From: Allofournierella sp.
GTDB lineage: Bacteria > Bacillota > Clostridia > Oscillospirales > Ruminococcaceae
Assembly (NCBI GenBank): GCA_020025635.1
Contig: JAHHRU010000006.1
Coordinates: 57,057 to 121,056 of the forward strand
Length of the DNA stretch: 64,000 nt
Direction: 5' to 3'
This document shows, piece by piece, positions 53,516-61,504 of the stretch. The notes under the pieces were generated by a model that saw only the letters and a list, made by a program, of their open reading frames with translations, ran no database searches and was not told the DNA's origin. The position numbers and the translations under genes are program-made. Numbering within the stretch: position 1 is the stretch's first letter; each line of letters opens with the position of its first letter.

Positions 53516-54194
53516 GATCTTTGTTTATGACTCGTACTCGAACCGGATCATGACCTATTATCTCAACGAAAACGACTCGATGCCTTACAGCTACGCCCAG
53601 ACCATCACGGTGAAGGAATTCCGAGGCTCCAGCGGCAGCAATGTGCTGTGGACCACCACCGCCGCCATGGAGGCCTGGAACCTGACCCGCCGCAGCTACG
53701 GCAAGCCCATTCATGTGGGCTATGCCTTCAAGCGCATCTGGGAGGGCGGCCACGGCACCCGCAGCCAGCACTATGCCGGCGTTGCCTTTGACGTGGGCCA
53801 GGGGCAGGGCCAGACGGTGCGAAACGCCATCTGGAGAGCGGCCCAGAACACCGGTGCCTGGGGCTATGTGGAGCCCCTGAGCATGACCCCCAGCTGGGTG
53901 CATTTCGACCGGCGCTATGGCCGGCCGGCCTGCTCCGGCACCACCGCCGGCTACCCCACCCTGCGCCGGGGCAGCCAGAACACCTATGTGCTGATTTTGC
54001 AGGATGCCCTCAACGCCCTGGGTTACAGCACCCGCACGCTGGACGGCAAGTTCGGCGGCAACACCGAAAACGCCCTGCGTGCCTACCAGCGCAGGGTGGG
54101 CCTTACCGCCGACGGCATCTGCGGCTGCAATACCTGGAAAAAGCTCACCGCAAGCGTGGTGGGCATTGGCCGCACCCAGACGGTGATCGACTGA
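53499..54194 (+). CDS. M15-family peptidase with peptidoglycan-binding domain
   Basis: A protein of 231 residues (from ATG 53499). Zinc site of Peptidase_M15A type: SQHYAGVAFDVG gives His91 and Asp98, WVHFD gives His135. A PG_binding_1 module lies at about 152-218 (YPTLRRGSQNTYVLILQDAL ... DGKFGGNT ... VGLTADGICGCNTW). Probably cleaves stem-peptide cross-bridges (D,D- or L,D-carboxypeptidase). No signal peptide. The ATG touches the AAGGAG ribosome site; an ACG at 53508 would give spacing of 9 and the N-terminus MAKIFVYD. It overlaps the SleC-like gene by 17 bp. Confidence 0.8.
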   Translation: MRTTAKIFVYDSYSNRIMTYYLNENDSMPYSYAQTITVKEFRGSSGSNVLWTTTAAMEAWNLTRRSYGKPIHVGYAFKRIWEGGHGTRSQHYAGVAFDVGQGQGQTVRNAIWRAAQNTGAWGYVEPLSMTPSWVHFDRRYGRPACSGTTAGYPTLRRGSQNTYVLILQDALNALGYSTRTLDGKFGGNTENALRAYQRRVGLTADGICGCNTWKKLTASVVGIGRTQTVID

Positions 54195-54253
54195 AAAAAG
54201 CGCGGAGCCCCCTTCCCTTTTTTCCAAGGGAAAGGCGCTCTGCGCGCTTTTTT
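54195..54253. terminator. Terminator of the SleC/M15 pair
   Basis: AAAAAAGCGCG...TCCCTT / AAGGGA...CGCGCTTTTTTT long stem with bulges, T-run on both strands; it also serves the convergent DUF4830-like gene. Confidence 0.85.
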
Positions 54254-54269
54254 TGAAAGGAAACGGGTA

Positions 54270-55013
54270 TCAGTCCACCGGTTCTGCCCCGGCGGATGCA
54301 AACAGCTCCTCGTCCACCTCCCCGGCGGTTTCCAGGCTGGGCCCTGCCTCCGGTTCGGCGGCAGCTTCCTCGGCCGGGGCCTGCTCGGGCTCGGCGGCAG
54401 TCTCTTCGGCCGGGGTCTGTTCGGGCTCGGCAGCGGTCTCTTCGGCCGGCTGGGCCTCACTTGCGAACTCGGCCGCAGTCTGGGCCGCCTTTTCCGGGTC
54501 CAGCGGGGCACCGGCCGGGGCCGGCGTAAGGCCGGTGACCTCGCCCGAGGGCTTATTCACCAGGTAAGCGCCCACCGGCTGCTCCTTATGCACCAGAACC
54601 ACGCCGTAGGCCTTCTGGTCGCCGCTGCTGCGGCCCGGGCACAGCACCATCCATTTTTCCACCGTGCGGCCCTTATGCTTTTCCAGGTCCAGGCCGCTTT
54701 CCTTCACCACGGTGTTGAACGCCGAAAAGCTTTCGTCCCACTTGCGGGGGATCTTGACCTTATCCACCGTGGCATCGGCCAGGTCCATCTCCATGCCGTA
54801 TGCCTTGAAAAAGGCGTCCAGCCCTTCGGTGTTCTCGATCTTCATGCTGGCGGGGTCCGGCTTTTCGCCGCCCGGCTGTGCGGCCGCCGCCGAAACCTCG
54901 TCCCCTTTCCAGATGCCGCCCACCGCAAACACCGCACCTGCCAATGCCGCACCGGCCAGCGCCACCGCGCCCAGCCGCTTCAGCCCGTTTTTACCAAGGG
55001 TCAATACAAACAT
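54270..55013 (-). CDS. DUF4830-like membrane-anchored protein with acidic repeat tail
   Basis: A 247-residue protein. N-terminal FVLTLGKNGLKRLGAVALAGAALAGAVFAVGG gives one transmembrane helix. Residues about 55-150 resemble DUF4830 (GLDAFFKAYGMEMD, KVKIPRKWDESFSAFNTVVKESGLDLEKHKGRTVEKWMV). The tail (about 165-247) has a tandem AEETAAEPEQTP-type repeat (about 12 residues, three copies). The start at 55013 follows GGGAGGG. Function unknown. Confidence 0.68.
   Translation of the reverse strand: MFVLTLGKNGLKRLGAVALAGAALAGAVFAVGGIWKGDEVSAAAAQPGGEKPDPASMKIENTEGLDAFFKAYGMEMDLADATVDKVKIPRKWDESFSAFNTVVKESGLDLEKHKGRTVEKWMVLCPGRSSGDQKAYGVVLVHKEQPVGAYLVNKPSGEVTGLTPAPAGAPLDPEKAAQTAAEFASEAQPAEETAAEPEQTPAEETAAEPEQAPAEEAAAEPEAGPSLETAGEVDEELFASAGAEPVD
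54357..54470 (-). repeat. Tandem Glu/Ala repeat-coding DNA
   Basis: About 36-bp units encoding AEETAAEPEQ(T/A)P in the DUF4830-like protein tail; three adjacent copies with small differences. Confidence 0.7.
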
Positions 55014-55080
55014 CGGTTTCCCTCCCTGTTTTGGTATGGATTTTACTGCATACCTATTCGGCATCCGCCGGGTTTATTCC

Positions 55081-55109
55081 TTGCGCAGACAGTTTTGAAG
55101 GGGTATAAT
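55081..55109 (+). promoter_or_regulatory. Promoter for greA
   Basis: TTGCGC (55081-55086), 17-bp spacer, TATAAT (55104-55109). Confidence 0.78.
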
Positions 55110-55144
55110 GAAAACAAAGCGATGCACAGGAGGTTTTACGGCCC

Positions 55145-55648
55145 ATGTATGATGAACTGACCGAGGTTGACATTAAAAAAATGCAGGAGGAGATCGACTA
55201 CCGGGATCAGGTGCTGCGCCCCAAGCTGATCAAGGACGTACAGTATGCCCGTTCCTTTGGCGATCTGAGCGAAAATTTCGAATACAAAGAGGCCAAGCGC
55301 CAGCAGAACCGCAACAGCAGCCGCATCCGCTATCTGGAACGGATGATCCGCACCGCCAAGGTGGTGAAGGCCGAGCACAGCGCCGGTGTTGTGGGTTTGT
55401 TTGACCATCTGACCCTGTATCTGCCCGAGGATGAAGAGGAAATGAAGGTGCAGCTGGTGACCACCCTGCGTGTGAATGCGGATGACGGCTATATCAGCAA
55501 GGAATCCCCCCTGGGCCGGGCAGTGTTCGGCCACAAAGAGGGCGAAACCGTTACCGTGAAGGTGAGCGACGAGATCTCTTACCCGGTCACCATCCGTTCC
55601 ATCCAGCCGGGTGTGGATGACGAAAACCTGCCCATCAGCAAATACTGA
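55145..55648 (+). CDS. greA: GreA-family transcription elongation factor
   Basis: A 167-residue protein. N-terminal coiled-coil with GDLSENFEYKEAKRQQNRNSSRIRYLERMI, retaining the acidic tip Asp and Glu that position Mg2+ for cleavage of backtracked RNA. The C-terminal FKBP-like domain includes ISKESPLGRAVFGHKEGETVTVKV. It is slightly diverged from housekeeping GreA and may be a paralogue. Followed 26 bp later by a small membrane protein gene. Confidence 0.88.
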   Translation: MYDELTEVDIKKMQEEIDYRDQVLRPKLIKDVQYARSFGDLSENFEYKEAKRQQNRNSSRIRYLERMIRTAKVVKAEHSAGVVGLFDHLTLYLPEDEEEMKVQLVTTLRVNADDGYISKESPLGRAVFGHKEGETVTVKVSDEISYPVTIRSIQPGVDDENLPISKY

Positions 55649-55674
55649 TTTTCTAAGCAAAGGAGGCTTTCTGC

Positions 55675-56082
55675 ATGGATCTTGAGCATCTGCGGTGCGC
55701 CGCGCCCTTGAACCGGCAGCCCGCCCGCATCCGCATCGGGCCGGCCATGCTGATTGCCGCTTTGGCCGTGGCTTTGCTGCTGTTTATGCTGGACGGTAAA
55801 ACCGCCCTCCAGTACCGCCGGGCTGAAAAGGCCGCCATGGCCGGGGATTTTGAGCAGGCCCGCCAAAGCTTTGGAAGGCTTGCCAGCCGGCATTATAAGG
55901 ATGCCGAGGCCTGGCAGCATTACTGCATGGCCAACATTGCGCTGGAAAACGGCCGCCCGGGCGAAGCCAGGCGCCTGATGAACAAAGCCTTTTTCCACCA
56001 TCTGAACGAGGAACAGGCCGCTTTCATCTCGGACTTTCGCAAAAGCCTTGATGCAAACGCCCCACAAAGCAAAGCCGCTTAA
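55675..56082 (+). CDS. Small single-pass membrane protein with TPR-like helices
   Basis: A 135-residue protein not recognised as a named family. One transmembrane helix (about 24-42, MLIAALAVALLLFML) then helices resembling one to two TPR units (AEKAAMAGDFEQARQSFGRLA, EAWQHYCMANIALENGRPGEARRLMNKAF). AAAGGAGG precedes the ATG. Its stop codon lies inside the stem of the following terminator. Probably co-transcribed with greA. Confidence 0.7.
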   Translation: MDLEHLRCAAPLNRQPARIRIGPAMLIAALAVALLLFMLDGKTALQYRRAEKAAMAGDFEQARQSFGRLASRHYKDAEAWQHYCMANIALENGRPGEARRLMNKAFFHHLNEEQAAFISDFRKSLDANAPQSKAA

Positions 56083-56118
56083 AGGAACACACCTTTAAGC
56101 GGCTTTGCTTATTTTTCA
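56067..56118. terminator. Bidirectional terminator overlapping a stop codon
   Basis: A perfect 19-bp stem (56067-56085 with 56092-56110) enclosing loop AACACA. The TAA of the upstream gene (56080-56082) is within the left arm. It serves convergent genes. Confidence 0.93.
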
Positions 56119-56924
56119 AAATGGGTATGGGGGGTGTAATGCTCAAAGATCACGGCATCAAACTCCTCTTCCAGCGCCGGGGCCTGCCGGGGGTCCCGGG
56201 CGGTCCAGCGGATCTTGAGCGGGCCAAACGCCTCGCAGAGCTTCACCATCCCGTTTTTTTTGGCCGGCCCCCAGGCAATGAACTGGGGCCGGGCGATCAC
56301 GTTGCCCAAAAGGCGGCTTGCGGGAAAAGCCATCTTGTGGCCGTTGTATTCCCGGTATCCGCTGGCAAGCTGGCCCCGCAGCACACCGGGCGCGTTTTTC
56401 CGAAACCAGCTCACGATGCGGGGATCAAAGCTTTCGATGCAGTAATCGCCGGAATATTCCTTCAAATAGGCCCAGGTCTTTTCACACAGCTCCCGGTTGC
56501 GGGGGCCGGTTTTCAGCTCCACAATGAGGGGCACCCGGCCGTTCACCAGCTTCAATACCTCTTCAAACAGCGGGATGGTCTCATCGGTGCCGCAAAGGCG
56601 CATGGCTTTGAGCTCTTCCAGCGAAAAGCTGTCCACCCGGCCGTGAACACCGGTCACCCGGTCCAGCGTGTCGTCGTGGAAAACGACCACCTTTCCCTCT
56701 TTGGAAAACTGCACGTCCAGCTCGATGCCGTAGCCCGCGTCTGCGGCGGCTGCAAAGGCCGCCAGGCTGTTTTCCGGCACCGACCGGTCTTTGGTATGCA
56801 GGCCCCGATGGGCAAAATTGCGGCCCCGGAACTTTGCTTCCTGCACAGGGTTTGGCCGCCCGGGCCGTATCACAAACAAAACCGCCAGCAGCAATACCGC
56901 CAGCACACAGATCCATTCAGCCAT
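56109..56924 (-). CDS. Glycerophosphodiester phosphodiesterase, membrane-anchored
   Basis: A 271-residue GDPD enzyme. N-terminal transmembrane helix (about 3-20), then FAHRGLHTKDRSVPENSLAAF with the catalytic His, YGIELDVQFSKEGKVVVFHDDTLDR with metal Glu/Asp and second His, and VPLIVELKTG. Cleaves glycerophosphodiesters or lipoteichoic-acid-type substrates to glycerol-3-phosphate and alcohol. Promoter TTGCCC-17-TACAAT (56945-56973). Confidence 0.93.
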   Translation of the reverse strand: MAEWICVLAVLLLAVLFVIRPGRPNPVQEAKFRGRNFAHRGLHTKDRSVPENSLAAFAAAADAGYGIELDVQFSKEGKVVVFHDDTLDRVTGVHGRVDSFSLEELKAMRLCGTDETIPLFEEVLKLVNGRVPLIVELKTGPRNRELCEKTWAYLKEYSGDYCIESFDPRIVSWFRKNAPGVLRGQLASGYREYNGHKMAFPASRLLGNVIARPQFIAWGPAKKNGMVKLCEAFGPLKIRWTARDPRQAPALEEEFDAVIFEHYTPHTHFEK

Positions 56925-56944
56925 TTTATACGCCTCCTTTTGCT

Positions 56945-56973
56945 ATTGTACCACCCCGAAATGCCCTGGGCAA
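56945..56973 (-). promoter_or_regulatory. Promoter for the glycerophosphodiesterase
   Basis: Minus-strand TTGCCC (56968-56973), 17-bp spacer, TACAAT (56945-56950). Confidence 0.65.
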
Positions 56974-57105
56974 CCTTATATTTTTTTGCAAGTCGGGCCG
57001 GTTTCACACTTTTTCCACACACTTTCGGCCGGATTGGTGTATAAATAGAGAGAGGGAATGGAAACGAATACGGACAAGCATCCAAAAGATATGGAGGGAA
57101 TTCTC

Positions 57106-57792
57106 ATGGCAAAGATCCTGATCGTTGACGACGAGCCCCGGATTCGGGAGCTGATCACCACACATCTTGAGCATGCAGGCTACACCTGCACCCAGGCCGG
57201 AGACGGCAGCGCAGCCCTGGCAGCCCTTTCGCTTGGCGGGGTGGATCTGGTCATTCTGGATATCATGATGCCGTTTATGGACGGCATGACCTGCCTGAAG
57301 GAGATGCGCCGGCGCAAGATCACCACCCCGGTGATCATGCTCACCGCCCGGGCCGAGGAATACGACAAGCTGGAAGGCCTTGAAAACGGCGCAGACGATT
57401 ATGTGGTCAAGCCCTTCAGCCCCCGTGAGCTGGTGGCCCGGGTAAAGGCGGTTTTAAACCGCACTTTGCAGCGCAGCGAGGCCGCTTCCGACAGCTTCAC
57501 CTTCGGCGGGCTTGTGATCGACCAGGCCGGCCACAAGGTGACCGTGGACGGGGCCGATGTGGTGCTCACCCCCAAGGAATTCGATCTTCTGGTGTTCCTT
57601 GCGGCCAACCGGGGCCTTGCCCTGAGCCGGGAGCGCATCCTGCAGAAGGTTTGGAACTACGACTATTACGGCGAGGACCGCACGGTGGACACCCATGTGA
57701 AAATGCTGCGCAGCCACCTGGGCCGCTACCGGGATGCCATTGTAACGGTGTGGGGCATCGGCTATAAATTCGACCCGGATGCGGTAAAATAA
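57106..57792 (+). CDS. OmpR/PhoB-family response regulator
   Basis: A 228-residue regulator. Receiver domain 1-120: ILIVDDEPRI acidic pocket, phosphoacceptor Asp52 in VILDIMMP, MLTARAE Thr, and VVKPFS Lys. OmpR winged helix about 130-225 with LTPKEFDLLVFLAANRGLALSRERILQKVW and RTVDTHVKMLRSHLG. The start at 57106 follows GGAGGGAA. It overlaps no gene; the kinase starts 13 bp later. Confidence 0.95.
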   Translation: MAKILIVDDEPRIRELITTHLEHAGYTCTQAGDGSAALAALSLGGVDLVILDIMMPFMDGMTCLKEMRRRKITTPVIMLTARAEEYDKLEGLENGADDYVVKPFSPRELVARVKAVLNRTLQRSEAASDSFTFGGLVIDQAGHKVTVDGADVVLTPKEFDLLVFLAANRGLALSRERILQKVWNYDYYGEDRTVDTHVKMLRSHLGRYRDAIVTVWGIGYKFDPDAVK

Positions 57793-57805
57793 GGAGTGCT
57801 TTCTT

Positions 57806-59365
57806 TTGACCCGAGCAAAACCGAAAAAAAAGCAGCGGTTCGTCAGCATTCAAAACCGGCTGATGGTGCTGTTTGTGATCACCGGCCTTTTTTTGCTGGG
57901 CCTTGTTTGGTGGTTCACCACCCAGTTCACCGACCCGCTTTATCAGTATCACATCTACCGCCAGCTTTCCACCCAGGTGGAGCAGCTGGCCGGCATGATC
58001 GAGCGTTCGAAGGACCCCATCAGCACCCGGCCTTTCCCCTTTGCGCCCACCCCCACCCTGAACCAGGAATTCTGGACCCAGGTGAACGAAGCCATCAAAA
58101 ACGGGGCGCTCCATCAGGTGGACTGCTGTGTGGATATTTCTGACAGCAGCCTGCGCTGGGTGAATTATTATGAAGGGCTGCATCCCTGCCTTGTGCACGA
58201 ATCCGGCCAGGATGTGTTTTCCATCTTTCCCAGCCGCTCCTATCACACCAGCGGCCGGCAGTGGGTATCGGACACCGAAACCATGGTTTCGCTGCGCCGC
58301 CAGCTGCGGGAAAGCAGCAGCGGCCGGATGGTTCAGCTTTTGACCACCGAAAGCGGTGCCCGCCAGATGGTGGTGGGCCGCTTGGTGCAGAACGGCGATT
58401 TTGACAGCTACACCGTGATCTTTTCCACCGACCTTGCCCGCATCGACGAGGCCGTGGCGGTGATCGGCCGGCTGATGCCGGTGATCTGCGCGGGGCTTTT
58501 GCTGCTTTCGCTGCTGTGCGCCTGGCTGTTCAGCCGCTGGATCTCAAAGCCCATCAGCAGCCTTTCGCAGGCGGCCCGCAAAATGGCCGAAGGCGATTAC
58601 ACCGTTCGGGTGAACGCCGAACCCACCGATGACATCGGCGTTCTTGCCCAGGACTTCAACCACATGGCCGGCCAGGTGGCCGCCTCGGCCCAGCTTCAGC
58701 GGGAGCTGCTTGCAAACGTGAGCCACGATCTGCGCACCCCCCTGACCCTCATCAAGGGCTACGCCGAAACCGTGCGGGACATCTCCGGCGACGACCCCGG
58801 CTCCCGCACCGAGCAGCTGAATGTGATCGTGGATGAAACCGACCGGCTTTCTGCCCTTGTGAACAGCGTGATGGAGCTTTCCCGGGTGAGCAGCGGCACC
58901 GAGGCGCCCCAGCGGATGCGGTTCGATCTGGGCCAGCTGTGCGATGAAGTTTCCCAGCGCTACGAGGTCTCCTGCACGCAGAACGGCTGGACCCTTGTGC
59001 GCGAGATCCCGGACACCCCCTGTGACGTGTTTGCGGACCCGGCCATGATGGAGCGGGTGATGCACAACCTTTTGGGCAACGCCACCCACCATCTGGGAGA
59101 GGACGGCGTGTTCATCCTGCGGGTGATCCCCATTGAAAACGGCGCCCGGGTGGAGGTGGAGGACCACGGCCCCGGCATCGACCCGGAGGACCTGCCCTAT
59201 ATCTTTGACCGCTACTACCGCAGCCGCAAGGATTCCGGCAAGATCGGCACCGGGCTGGGGCTTTCCATCACCAAGGCCATTTTGCAGGGCCACGGCTTCC
59301 GGTTCGGCGTTTCCAGCACACCGGGCAGCGGCAGCTGCTTCTGGTTCGAAGCAAAAAACGAATAA
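57806..59365 (+). CDS. Sensor histidine kinase (HAMP, HisKA, HATPase)
   Basis: A 519-residue membrane kinase: TM1 about 20-40, an extracytoplasmic sensor domain about 45-210 containing two adjacent cysteines (VDCCVD), TM2 about 215-240, HAMP about 240-290, H-box NVSHDLRTPLTLIKGYAE (His about 306), N-box NLLGNATHHL, G1 DHGPGIDPEDLPYIFDRYYR and G2 GTGLGLSI. Starts with TTG at 57806 after AAGGAG. Forms a pair with the response regulator; the signal is unknown. Confidence 0.94.
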   Translation: MTRAKPKKKQRFVSIQNRLMVLFVITGLFLLGLVWWFTTQFTDPLYQYHIYRQLSTQVEQLAGMIERSKDPISTRPFPFAPTPTLNQEFWTQVNEAIKNGALHQVDCCVDISDSSLRWVNYYEGLHPCLVHESGQDVFSIFPSRSYHTSGRQWVSDTETMVSLRRQLRESSSGRMVQLLTTESGARQMVVGRLVQNGDFDSYTVIFSTDLARIDEAVAVIGRLMPVICAGLLLLSLLCAWLFSRWISKPISSLSQAARKMAEGDYTVRVNAEPTDDIGVLAQDFNHMAGQVAASAQLQRELLANVSHDLRTPLTLIKGYAETVRDISGDDPGSRTEQLNVIVDETDRLSALVNSVMELSRVSSGTEAPQRMRFDLGQLCDEVSQRYEVSCTQNGWTLVREIPDTPCDVFADPAMMERVMHNLLGNATHHLGEDGVFILRVIPIENGARVEVEDHGPGIDPEDLPYIFDRYYRSRKDSGKIGTGLGLSITKAILQGHGFRFGVSSTPGSGSCFWFEAKNE

Positions 59366-59374
59366 GCAGGCATC

Positions 59375-59414
59375 GGCCGCCCCGTAAATTTTGAACACGG
59401 GGCGGCCTTTTTTT
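59375..59414 (+). terminator. Terminator of the two-component pair
   Basis: Perfect GGCCGCCCCGT / ACGGGGCGGCC stem, then T7. Confidence 0.93.
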
Positions 59415-59494
59415 GCCTTTTTTGCTTTTCTTTGCGATTTCTGCAATAATAAGGGAAGTTTAAGTGTATACACAATAGAAAGGGGATGCTGCTG

Positions 59495-59977
59495 ATGGAC
59501 GCATTGGCAACAAAGATCCTGACCCCCGAAGAAGCCGTAAGCTTTTACGGCGCCTTGGTGCTGCGCACCGCTTACAGCATGGTGAAGAACCAGCAGGATG
59601 CGGAGGACATTGCCCAGGAGGTCTTTTTGAATATGTTGAAGCTCGACCCTGCCTTTGAAAGTGCGGAGCACCAAAGGGCGTGGCTGCTTCGCTGTACCAT
59701 AAATCGCTGCAAAAGCCATTTCCGCACCGTGTGGCAGAGCCGCACCGCCGGGCTGGACGAAAACCTTTCGGTGCCGTTCACCCCGGAGGAAAGCGGCGTT
59801 GTGCAGGCGGTGAACGCCCTGCCCCTCAAATACCGGCAGGTGATCTACCTGCACTACATAGAAGGCTATTCCACCGCCGAGATCGGTGAGATTTTGGCCA
59901 TCAACCAGAACACGGTGCTCAGCCAGCTGGCCCGGGGCCGCAAAATGCTGGAGAAATCTTTGAAAGGAGCATTTTGA
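59495..59977 (+). CDS. ECF-type RNA polymerase sigma factor
   Basis: A 160-residue sigma-70 family protein. Region 2: LRTAYSMVKNQQDAEDIAQEVFLNML. Region 4: LPLKYRQVIYLHYIEGYSTAEIGEILAINQNTVLSQLARGRKML. The start at 59495 gives a workable 10-base gap to AAAGGGG; an ATG at 59486 is too close. First gene of a run of four, followed after 2 bp by a membrane protein, the usual place for an anti-sigma factor. Confidence 0.93.
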   Translation: MDALATKILTPEEAVSFYGALVLRTAYSMVKNQQDAEDIAQEVFLNMLKLDPAFESAEHQRAWLLRCTINRCKSHFRTVWQSRTAGLDENLSVPFTPEESGVVQAVNALPLKYRQVIYLHYIEGYSTAEIGEILAINQNTVLSQLARGRKMLEKSLKGAF

Positions 59978-59979
59978 CC

Positions 59980-61473
59980 ATGGAAAATCATGAGCTTTAT
60001 CGGTCTGCAATGGACAAGATCACTCCTTCTGCCCAGTGGGAGCAGGACACCCTCCAAAAGCTGGCAAAGGCCCGGGCCGAGGTGGCCGGCCCCGCACCCG
60101 AAAAGAAAATCCGTTTCCATGCAAAGCGGGCGCTGCCGGTTCTGGCGGCCGCCGCTGCCGCTGTGGTGCTGGTGATCCCCGCCGCCCGCAGCCTGCCTGC
60201 AAAAAGCACCGCTGCCGCCGATACGGCAATGGAGGGAGCCTTTGACGATGCCCTTTTGGAGGGTGCCGCCCGGGCCGTGGACGGTGCGGAGCAAGCCGCG
60301 CCCTTTGCCCTTTTCCGAAATGCGGGCGGGCCGGCCCTTGAAGCCGGCGAAGAGATCTCGCTGCGGGATGCTCTGCCCGATCACCCGGACCCCTGCCCGG
60401 AAAACCAGCCCGCCCCCGCAGCCGAAATGGCGGGCGGCGGCGGTTCCCCTGCCCCGGTGCGCTGGTATCGGGATGAGGCAAACGGCGTTTCCCACGAGGT
60501 TTATTCCATCCATTCACTTGATGACATCAAAACCCAGAACCCAACCTGGAACCTGCCCCAGGAGCAGCTGCCCAAGGCGCTGCCGGTGTGGCAGGCCCAC
60601 GCCGGCTTTGAAAACGGCCGCCTGCTGTTTGACCGCATGGAAGAGGCCGCCCAGATCCTGGGCCTGCCCCTTTTAAAAAGCCCGGCGGAACCGGTGCCCA
60701 CCGGCTACCCCGCGCCGGAGCTTTGGCCCGACTTTGCCGCCGGCAGCCTGATGGACCCGGAGCTTTTTGTGCCGGAGCTGCCCCTTTTCGAACAGTCCCG
60801 GGAGGTGGTTTTATGGCATCTGCAAGCGGCCCAAAACTACATTCAGCTGGACTATGCCCAGCCGATGGTGGAAACGGTGCCGGACCCGGAACTTGAGCGC
60901 ACCGCTGTGCGCAAAGCGCTGGAAACCTTCGGCTCCATGCTGGGCACCGACACCCTGGTTTATTCGCCCGATGAGTTCGGCTTTTGGTATGATCCGGGCC
61001 TTGCGGAAGATGCCGCCGGCCAAAAGCTGCTCAATTACAGCTTTAAGCGCCTGGAGCTTTCCGCCCCGGATGAAAACGGCGACCCCCGGTGGCTGCGCAT
61101 TTCGCAGATGCCCTCCTCGCCGCTCATGGGCAGTTACCCGCTGCTTTCCCTGAAAGAGGCAAAGGCCGCCCTGGATGCCCGGCTGAAATTGGAGCCGCCC
61201 ACGGCCCCCCTGCGGGAAAGTGACCCTCAGCCTGTAAAAAATGTTTCGGCAGAGGATGTGATTGCCTGGGAAATCCAGTATTTCGAGGGCAGCTTTTCCC
61301 CTTCCATCCTGCCGGTCTATCATTTTGTGGTAAAAGTTCCGGTAAAGGCCGATGCGCTGTTTGTGCCCGACGGCCAAAAAGCGCCCCTTGAAACCGACCT
61401 TGTGGTTGCCGATTATTACATCAGCGCCCTGCCGGATGAATTTTGTGTGCCCTTTGAGCCAAACGGGAACTGA
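59980..61473 (+). CDS. Candidate anti-sigma factor, single-pass membrane protein
   Basis: A 497-residue protein. Cytoplasmic N-terminus of about 48 residues (MDKITPSAQWEQDTLQKLAKARAEV) suitable for sigma binding, one transmembrane helix about 51-70 (LPVLAAAAAAVVLVIPAA), then a 420-residue extracytoplasmic region with no recognised domain and a low-complexity Gly/Pro/Ala linker. It lacks the zinc His-x3-Cys-x2-Cys ZAS motif. Starts 2 bp after the sigma stop. The anti-sigma role is inferred from position and topology. Confidence 0.7.
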   Translation: MENHELYRSAMDKITPSAQWEQDTLQKLAKARAEVAGPAPEKKIRFHAKRALPVLAAAAAAVVLVIPAARSLPAKSTAAADTAMEGAFDDALLEGAARAVDGAEQAAPFALFRNAGGPALEAGEEISLRDALPDHPDPCPENQPAPAAEMAGGGGSPAPVRWYRDEANGVSHEVYSIHSLDDIKTQNPTWNLPQEQLPKALPVWQAHAGFENGRLLFDRMEEAAQILGLPLLKSPAEPVPTGYPAPELWPDFAAGSLMDPELFVPELPLFEQSREVVLWHLQAAQNYIQLDYAQPMVETVPDPELERTAVRKALETFGSMLGTDTLVYSPDEFGFWYDPGLAEDAAGQKLLNYSFKRLELSAPDENGDPRWLRISQMPSSPLMGSYPLLSLKEAKAALDARLKLEPPTAPLRESDPQPVKNVSAEDVIAWEIQYFEGSFSPSILPVYHFVVKVPVKADALFVPDGQKAPLETDLVVADYYISALPDEFCVPFEPNGN

Positions 61474-61504
61474 TTTCTGAATGTTGGAAAGGATGTGTGC
61501 CGCC

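Noticed and set aside
50867..54194. Prophage lysis cassette
   Set aside because: No holin or phage structural genes; the first protein matches SleC organisation across its length.
59486..59494. ATG 59486 as the sigma factor start
   Set aside because: It directly abuts the AAAGGGG ribosome site (1-base spacing), whereas ATG 59495 has 10 bases.
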